From Brachypterus glaber (taxonomy: Eukaryota; Arthropoda; Insecta; Coleoptera; Kateretidae), in the NCBI GenBank assembly GCA_958510825.1, contig OY294054.1, forward strand, positions 13,901,390-13,965,389: 64,000 nucleotides of DNA, read 5' to 3'. Shown here piece by piece: positions 57,736 to 64,000 of this stretch. The notes below the pieces were generated by a model. It saw only the letters and a program-made list of their open reading frames with translations, made no database searches and was not told where the DNA came from. Both the position numbers and the translations under genes were made by a program. How positions within the stretch are numbered: position 1 is the stretch's first letter; every line of letters starts with the position of its first letter.

Positions 57736-59342
57736 CTGAGTCTGGATTCTCAAGTCTCGTGAAGGTTTAACTTTTCTTTTTTCCCCGAATAGATTTTTGT
57801 CCAAATCTACCACTTGCCTTTACTGCATTATGTAAACAAATATTTTAATAAACATATAGTTACATATGTGTAGCATGTTTATGTGTAAATTAAATTATTT
57901 ATTTAATTAAAAATGAATGTATTTTTTTTGCCAAAGTTTTTTGGACATTGTTTTTTTGTGAAAATTTCCAAACTTTACACTGTCAGAGTATTATTTTTAA
58001 ATAAAACATTCTGTTATTTAATACAACAAAATTCAACAAAAAATTATTGTAAAAAAGATTTATGAATTTTTTACGGTGTATAAACGCTAAAAAAACAAAA
58101 ACATTTTTTACCACCATATAAGTTCCTTAACCGAGCAAAAATAAAAAAGTAATAAAGACTAAAAGACAAAGAAAAATTATCTTTTGTTTAAAATTTTAAT
58201 CAAAATCTTAAGGTAAGATTATTTCAGACAATAATGTAAAACTGCAAAAAGGAAATGGTTAATTATTTTATAAAAATGCCCTCCGTTTTTCTAAAGAAAA
58301 TGTTTTCAAAACACTTCTTTCATTTAGCCATTTTTAAAGCACTCGTTTTATCATTTATTATTATACACCAACCATTTTACACTATCTCTATTACGAGACA
58401 AGACAAGACACCATTTAAGAGACACTATATCATTTTATTTAAAAAAATTAATTTTTACCCGTTTTTATTTGGACTTTCTGGTTAGTTGGTTTTGTTATTT
58501 GTTTTTTTTTAAGTCAAATCTGTTATTTTCACTCACCGTATACTTAACTAGAATCTTGAAATTTGGTACAGATTTATTCACTTTGAAATTTTATTAGACA
58601 TTTATTCGCTAGTAAAAAACTATAAGCTAACTAGCCATAGCGCGGATATAGCTATCCGATCAGTCTGGGCAAGCGTTAACATTTTTTAAATTTTCATACT
58701 TAAAAAATAAATAAATAAATAAAACTGGTAACAGCCGTATTTTTTTAAATATAGCCTAATTAAACTAATAAATAAACATTGCGTGTTTTCGTTCAAATTC
58801 AAATGCCAAGATACTAACTAAATTTGACTTTTCGAGTCATCTTGAAAGAAACTCACGCAATTGTGGTTTTAAACAAATGTATTTGTAATTTATGAATTGT
58901 TTGAGTAGTTAAGGTGAGAAAAGGGACCACTTTTAGAATTTTTGTCGGTGCCTTACAAACAGTGGTTCGAAAGTCACTATAAGCACACAGAAGGTATTGT
59001 GGCACAATGGGTATTTGGCTTAGGGCCAAGTGATTTTATCATGGCATACTATAATATTACCCCCTTCAAGGCGTTTTTAATTCCTTTTAAATTTGTTTAG
59101 TTGTGTTAAAGTGTTTTAAATTTTAAGTCGACAGCTTTTAATTTTTATATTATAGGCGATGTCCCAACTTGATATAGTTATTGAGCTGGAACTTGCAAAT
59201 TTAATCTAATAAATCATATTTTATGCCGAAAAATATATATATATATATATATTTTTAATTTTTAATGTAAATTTAATTTATTAATATTTTTACCATTTAC
59301 ACTAGTTTTTATATTTAATTATTATATTGTTTTAATAAATTT

Positions 59343-59382
59343 GTCCTGAAAAAGCCCCAACAATAAGGGGCGAAACGTTGGC
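59343..59382 (+). ncRNA. Decayed hammerhead-ribozyme-like motif, copy 1
   Basis: GTCCTGAAAAAGCCCC, an 8-base loop, GGGGC, then GAAACGTTGGC. This has the arrangement of a minimal hammerhead: CUGANGA, stem II hairpin (59354-59358 with 59367-59371), GAAAC, a very short stem III and cleavage-site GTT, then GGC able to pair with GTC (G-C, U-G, C-G) as stem I. The invariant G of CUGANGA is A here, so activity is unlikely. Such minimal hammerheads are known from Penelope-like and related retroelements. Confidence 0.45.
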
Positions 59383-60202
59383 TTATAATTTTGAGTTTTT
59401 TCACTGTGTTCTTTAAAGCAAGATTAAAATCTATATATAATACATAAAGAACAAGAAAAAGAAAAAAAAAAGAATTTAATGATTTGAAGGCTAAAAGCCA
59501 TGTTTTTTTTTAATATTTAGTATATACTTTAAGGTTTATAGAAATTAAACTACTACATTGTTTATAAATTGCCGCTTATCTCCGTGAACACAGCTAAAGG
59601 CGGCATATCAAATTTGATTTTTTTTACTTAATTTTGAATAGACAATAACATATATTTTTTCTTTTATTTTTTTGAATCTAATTTTTATTCACCAAAATGT
59701 TGTCACTATACAAATTGTAAATTGATAATTCTTGTTTTTTTTATTTTTTATTTTTGATTCACAGGTGCTGGGTATGAAGAAGCCCCAACAATAGGGGGCG
59801 AAACGTTGGCTTTATAATTTTGAGTTTTTTCACTGTGTTCTTAAAAGCAAGATTAAAATCAATATATAATACATAAAGAACAAGAAAAATAAAAAGAAAG
59901 AATTTAATTATTTGGAGGCTAAAAGCCATGTTTTTTTACCATTCAGTATATACTTTAAGGTTTATAGAAATTAAACTACTACAATTTTTATGAAATGCCG
60001 CTTATTTCCGTGAACACAGCTAAAGGCGGCATATCAAATTTGATTTTTTTTACTTAATTTTCAATAGGCTATAATATATATATTTTTTTATTTTGTTGAA
60101 TCCAATTTTTACCCACCAAAATGTTGTCACTATACAAATTGCAAATTGATAATTCTTCTTGTTTTTTTATTTTTTATTTTTGATTCACAGGTGCTGGGTA
60201 TG
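59347..60202 (+). repeat. ~427-bp tandem duplication carrying a duplicated splice acceptor
   Basis: Unit 1 is about 59347-59776 and unit 2 about 59777-60202. Matching landmarks are GGCGAAACGTTGGC (59369 and 59797), GAACAAGAAAAA, GAGGCTAAAAGCCATG, ACACAGCTAAAGGCGGC and GATTCACAGGTGCTGGGTATGA at the end of each unit. The end of unit 1 thus duplicates the acceptor (CACAG at 59760-59764) and the first ~12 bases of the exon whose real start is 60191. The two units differ by scattered substitutions and small indels. Confidence 0.88.
59774..59810 (+). ncRNA. Decayed hammerhead-ribozyme-like motif, copy 2
   Basis: ATGAAGAAGCCCC, loop, GGGGC (59782-59786 with 59795-59799) and GAAACGTTGGC. Here the G of the core is retained, but the 5' CU of CUGANGA and stem I were replaced at the duplication junction (GGGTATGA). 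Its inactivation is therefore of a different kind from copy 1. Confidence 0.4.
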
Positions 60203-60300
60203 AGAGTAATGTGATATTTTCGCCATCATCATATATACCGAGAACTGCCATGTTAAACCTGACTGTTGATTTATTTGGAGAATCTGTCAACTTGCTGGAG
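60191..60300 (+). CDS. apolpp: Apolipophorin precursor, exon 6 of window (open beta-sheet region)
   Basis: 110-nt exon completing Gly-610 and giving codons 611-646. The acceptor is TTCACAG ending 60190 (phase 1) and the donor is GAG|GTGATA after 60300 (phase 0). GAGYESNVIFSPSSYIPRTA and MLNLTVDLFGESVNLLE are conserved in apolipophorins; NLT is a glycosylation sequon. The acceptor and the first dozen exon bases were duplicated ~426 bp upstream. Use of the upstream acceptor would read GAGYEEAPTIGGETLAL and then a stop, so 60191 is the functional start. Confidence 0.92.
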
Positions 60301-62651
60301 GTGATAATCTAATAAATCATCCCCATAATAAATGAAAGTTAAATATGTGAACGATATAATCCACAACACTTTTCGGATTTAAATACTAGCTTGTCATCGA
60401 AAAATGCTGTTACAAAAATACAACAGTGCTTCTTTACCCTACACACAGAGAAAGATGTTGTTAAGTGTGTTACGGGGAGAATATATTGGGTATACTTATT
60501 CTTCAACCAATCTTTTAATTCCTTAATAACTCCCCAATAATTTCCCAAATAAGTCCCCAATTGTTCCCCAGTAATTCCCTAATAACACTAGGCAACACGG
60601 CTTCTTGCCCTGATTTTTTTTTAACTAATTTTGGGTCGCTGAGTTCGAATCTGGCCTCAGAATATTTCTATTAAGGTTTCTGAGGAAAATTAGATAAAAG
60701 TGGTAAAAAAATAATTATTTTAGTCCTTTTTTGTTCTAAAATCATGGGAGATAAAAATATTCTAAGGACAAATTTGTATTCGGCGACTCAATATTAGTTA
60801 AAAAATACCCAACCTAGAATATGGAAACTTTAAATTCATAGGTAGAATAAATAGGGTTATTATGGAAATTTTTTTTAAAAAAATTGATCCTTTGATAAAA
60901 CTAAGTAGGGGTAGAGGGCAAGGAGAGGGGTGCATAAGGGGCAACATAGCGCCACGTACTTAAAAAAATCTAAAAAATAAGACATGCTGGAGTTTTTTAT
61001 TCTGCGCCTTTAAATCGATAAGAAAAATAAAATTTTGCGCTCGGGAAAAAAGTTTACACTGTGTGCTTTAATTTTATTGATTTTTCATTTTAAATTATAT
61101 TTAAAATTACGCGAAGGTAATAAATTTGTTGTTTTAAGGAACGCAGTCCACGAAAAAATGTTTCAATGCACTTTGTATTTAAACGGTAATTTTTACTAAA
61201 AAAAGAAAACTATTTTCTTAAAGAAATAAATATAATTTATTTGGTCTAATTAACATCTACTTGATTCAAGTATTTATTTCTCTGTGTGCACAAACATTAA
61301 ACATAATTTCCAACAGTATGGTAAGGTTAATAACTTTATAATATCTGCAGCTACAGAATATATAATTTTTACTAATAAAACTTTTCCTTGTTTAACATTT
61401 AAAGCCCCTAGCACAAGCCAAAAGCTTATTTGGGTCTCTCCATGCTTATGTACAATTTTTCAAGAAATAAACTATATTTAAAATGTTTGGTTATAAAATT
61501 ATTATGTACCTAATTATAAATATTATACGACTATGTAGCTTTAAGTATCTAGAGTTGCTATTTGAAGGGTAAACACAAAATACATATATGTAGCTTGCTT
61601 AACTTAAACTTAGGTTTACTAGATACTCAAATTTTACCGGGGATAAATGCACTAAAAAAAAAGAATGTTAAATTTTACCACGAATGTACTGTATTAAACC
61701 AAATAAAAAAGGTCGGAAACTGATTTCACAAAAAAAAAAGAAAATCTGTTTAATATAAACATTAAATGCTTAAAAGATCTAAAATATCAAGTTTCAAAAA
61801 TATTTCAATATAGACTTCACAACAACGCCATGTTGTTTTTTTAAATGGTTAATGTGACGCCATTTTTATTTTATATACTGACGAATTTGACATTTTAAAT
61901 AAAAATCGGGGTTTTATGGTTCATATATGACAATATAGGCGATATAGGCAATACTTTTGTTGATACCCGCTAGATTGGGGTTTTAAAAACGCCTGAAATT
62001 AGAAAATATTTTCAGCCTTGAAAAAAAAAACTTATCATGTAAACAGAAAATTTAAAAATTACAAAACAATATCTTACACAATTATAGTTCTTTATTGGTC
62101 GCTACTTAGGTAATAGTTTTTTTTTTAGTGTATATACTTATTTATAGAGTTCACATATTTAACTAAGGTGGGTGAGTCAATTATTGCCATGTTAAGAGAT
62201 TTTATTATTTACTGCATTCAAATTTATTTGTAATCACCTGTAACTTTACTACATTAACAATAAACATATCTTTATTCTAATGGGTACAAAATAAACAAAC
62301 TGCAGGAGCCTCAAAAAATATATAATGGCTTTTTAAAAAAGATTGCATAGTGACAATATAAGGAACCCACGTACTATCGATTATAATTTCATATCGGCCT
62401 GTTGATTCTCTTCGAATAAAAAGCATAACCAAGATTTAGAACTCTCTGTTAGTTTCTTTTTTTGTTGTTTTTTGTTTTTTAATTTTTTTTTTCGAAAAAA
62501 ACAGACATACTGGAAGTTCCATATATGACACAGAGAACGAACTAACAAGTTAAAGAGGGGTTGGCAATATTAGGAACATAGGCAATAATTGGCTCGCCTA
62601 CCTTACCTAAAATTAAATTAATTAAAATACCTAAACTATATTTTTAAACAG
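60301..62651 (+). other. Intron 6 of window (about 2.4 kb)
   Basis: GTGATA at 60301 to AAACAG at 62646-62651 (phase 0). It is AT-rich. ACACACAGAGAAAGATG near 60440 and TTCAAGTATTTATTTCTCTGTGTG near 61265 look like ends of a small element family. A B-box-like AGTTCGAATCTGG lies near 60642. Otherwise I see nothing supportable. Confidence 0.8.
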
Positions 62652-62849
62652 GTTTATGGCAGAATGGAAGGTTTCGAGCATTATTTGGAGTCGATGTTTG
62701 GTCCAAAAGGTAATTCGAATAATATTTCCGAAAACCTACCAATACCTAAAATGAGGTGGACAAGGAATGCCGATAGCAATGAATTAATAATTAATGAAAT
62801 TGATAAAATGCCAAACCCAATGGAAGATGTCAATACTGAAGAACCCAAG
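62652..62849 (+). CDS. apolpp: Apolipophorin precursor, exon 7 of window (open beta-sheet region, near the II/I junction)
   Basis: 198-nt exon, codons 647-712. The acceptor is AAACAG ending 62651 (phase 0) and the donor is AAG|GTAAGA after 62849 (phase 0). VYGRMEGFEHYLESMFGPKG continues the conserved LFGESVNLLE from the previous exon. A variable, Asn/Pro-rich stretch follows (LPIPKMRWTRNADSNE). Apolipophorin precursors are cut into apoLp-II and apoLp-I by a furin-type protease in roughly this part of the chain. The only basic motif seen, R-W-T-R, fits just the minimal R-X-X-R. The internal ATG is not a start. The protein continues beyond the window. Confidence 0.9.
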
Positions 62850-64000
62850 GTAAGAATTGAATCGTTTTATTTAAAAAGGATACACTAAAACTACCAAGAA
62901 AATAAAACTTATCCTTATATTAAAATTAAATATGGTGGACAAAACAAATTTCTGATGATAGAAATTAAAAAAAAACATATAAAAAGATCTTAGAAAAAAA
63001 CAATTTTTTTATTGTTTTTTTTTATTTCTTTTTAAATAATTACTTTGAATTTTTACAAAAAAAAATTGTCGTTTGACCAATAAATTTATTTAAGAAAAAG
63101 TACATTGCGTTGTATTTCTCGTAAACTACAAAATACCGGGTGTTTTTCAAAGGTGGCTCGCCCCTATAACTTATTTATTCCTACAGATAAAATAATAAAA
63201 TTTAGAGTATTTTTTTTTACTTCCGGTTTAACCGGTAACGACCCCTACTTTTGATTTTGAAAAGCAACAACCCCTATATTATACATATTTGGATTCTCCC
63301 TTAAATTCTGTGTATTATCTCAAATGTTTGTCAAATTTTTACAGCTTTTGTCATCTGGAAAGTCATTAAATCTATTTATTTTGGATCAAATATTAGTAAA
63401 AAAATACGAATTACTAAAAAATGTTTATTTTTAATTTTGCATCAAAACTAATCTTGGAATAATTTTTTTGCTTTTACTCAATTTTTTGCTTAATTTCGTC
63501 TATGGTTCGTCGATATTATAAAAAAGATAATATTTTTCTCTTTACAATGATACCAGTCAGTCAGTACGAACCAACAACACTTAGCGTATATTATTTTACA
63601 AACCTAAATTATTTTAAAGATATTGTGAAAATAAATATTTACTTTTTGGTATCATTGTAAGGAGATTTTTTTTTATTTATAGTAATATCGGCGAGCCATA
63701 GACGTGCTAACTTAAAGCAAAAAAAGGTTTTTTTCAAGTATAGTTTTCGTGTAAAATCAAAAGTAAACAGGTTTTTAATAAATTGTATTTTTTTACCAAT
63801 ATTTAATCCAAAATGAATAGATTTAGTGACTTTCCAGTAAAAAAATCTGAGAAAAAATTTTATTTAAAAAATTACTAAAGCTGTCAAAATTTGACAAACT
63901 TAGGATAAGACACAGAACTTAATGGAGAAACCAAATATGTAAAAATATACAGGGTTATTCATTTAAAAATCAAAAGTAGGGGTCGTTTCCGGTTTCCGAC
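62850..64000 (+). other. Start of intron 7 (truncated by the window)
   Basis: GTAAGA at 62850 opens the intron and no further acceptor plus coding segment was found. The first ~270 bp are AT-rich. The remainder is the foldback element from about 63130. Confidence 0.8.
63130..64000. mobile_element. Large foldback element cut by the window end
   Basis: CCGGTAACGACCCCTACTTTT and GATTTT near 63231 are inverted as AAAATCAAAAGTAGGGGTCG near 63965. ATTCTCCCTTAAATTCTGTG pairs with ACAGAACTTAATGGAG, and ATGATACCAG with TTTTGGTATCATTGTAA around the centre (63547-63665). The left end is near the GGGTGTTTTT at 63138. The right terminus is outside the window. Confidence 0.7.

Larger units (their letters stand above)
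56894..60190 (+). other. Intron 5 of window (about 3.3 kb)
   Basis: GTAAGC at 56894 to TTCACAG at 60184-60190 (phase 1). It contains the heptamer array and the duplicated acceptor region. About 57740-59340 is AT-rich with nothing specific recognised apart from a (TA)n run near 59240-59255. Confidence 0.85.

Noticed and set aside
59765..59830. A real alternative exon starting at the upstream duplicated acceptor
   Set aside because: The frame hits a stop after about 18 codons and has no counterpart in the family; treated as a decoy from tandem duplication.

Overview
This is an AT-rich insect genomic window in which one split gene on the + strand accounts for essentially all cellular coding sequence. 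Seven exons (1665-2227, 34485-34924, 45043-45397, 49555-49852, 56720-56893, 60191-60300, 62652-62849) join in frame across GT-AG introns. They give about 712 codons that I recognise as the N-terminal part of an apolipophorin II/I precursor (the insect large lipid transfer protein; apolpp/Rfabg in Drosophila). Diagnostic stretches are ALRFSFNDGI, TEIECKESHVLQPFSN, RKHLLDALPYIGTSA, EEVNQVGSFVWTHLNNLL and LNLTVDLFGESVNLLEVYG. The signal-peptide exon lies before the window and the remaining exons lie after it. The species is not determined; a holometabolous insect, perhaps a beetle, is a guess from the look of the protein and the repeat-swollen introns.

The intron between the first two exons is about 32.3 kb. 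It holds a 5'-truncated LINE with an uninterrupted 743-codon endonuclease-end/RT reading frame (7423-9654), inserted into an older terminal-inverted-repeat element. It also holds a second, minus-strand RT fragment (19060-19797), many long foldback elements and MITEs, and several tandem arrays. The second intron (34925-45042) starts with two decayed copies of the 3' part of the preceding exon, so that exon region was locally triplicated. It also carries paired TIR elements (37185-38217), a 5'-truncated LINE C-terminus with its 3' tail (38225-39490), minisatellites and more MITEs.

The 45.4-63 kb introns contain a hAT-like MITE with an 8-bp target duplication nested inside another palindromic element, a tRNA-derived SINE-like unit on the minus strand, PIF/Harbinger-like MITEs with 3-bp duplications, and a TTGAGTC heptamer array. 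Just before the sixth exon is a ~427-bp tandem duplication that copied the splice acceptor and the first bases of that exon. Each copy carries a decayed hammerhead-ribozyme-like hairpin.

There is no promoter, no complete cellular gene, no convincing functional tRNA or rRNA, and no CRISPR-like system. The main interest lies in how transposons and local duplications have reshaped the introns of a conserved lipoprotein gene. All repeat family assignments are by eye.
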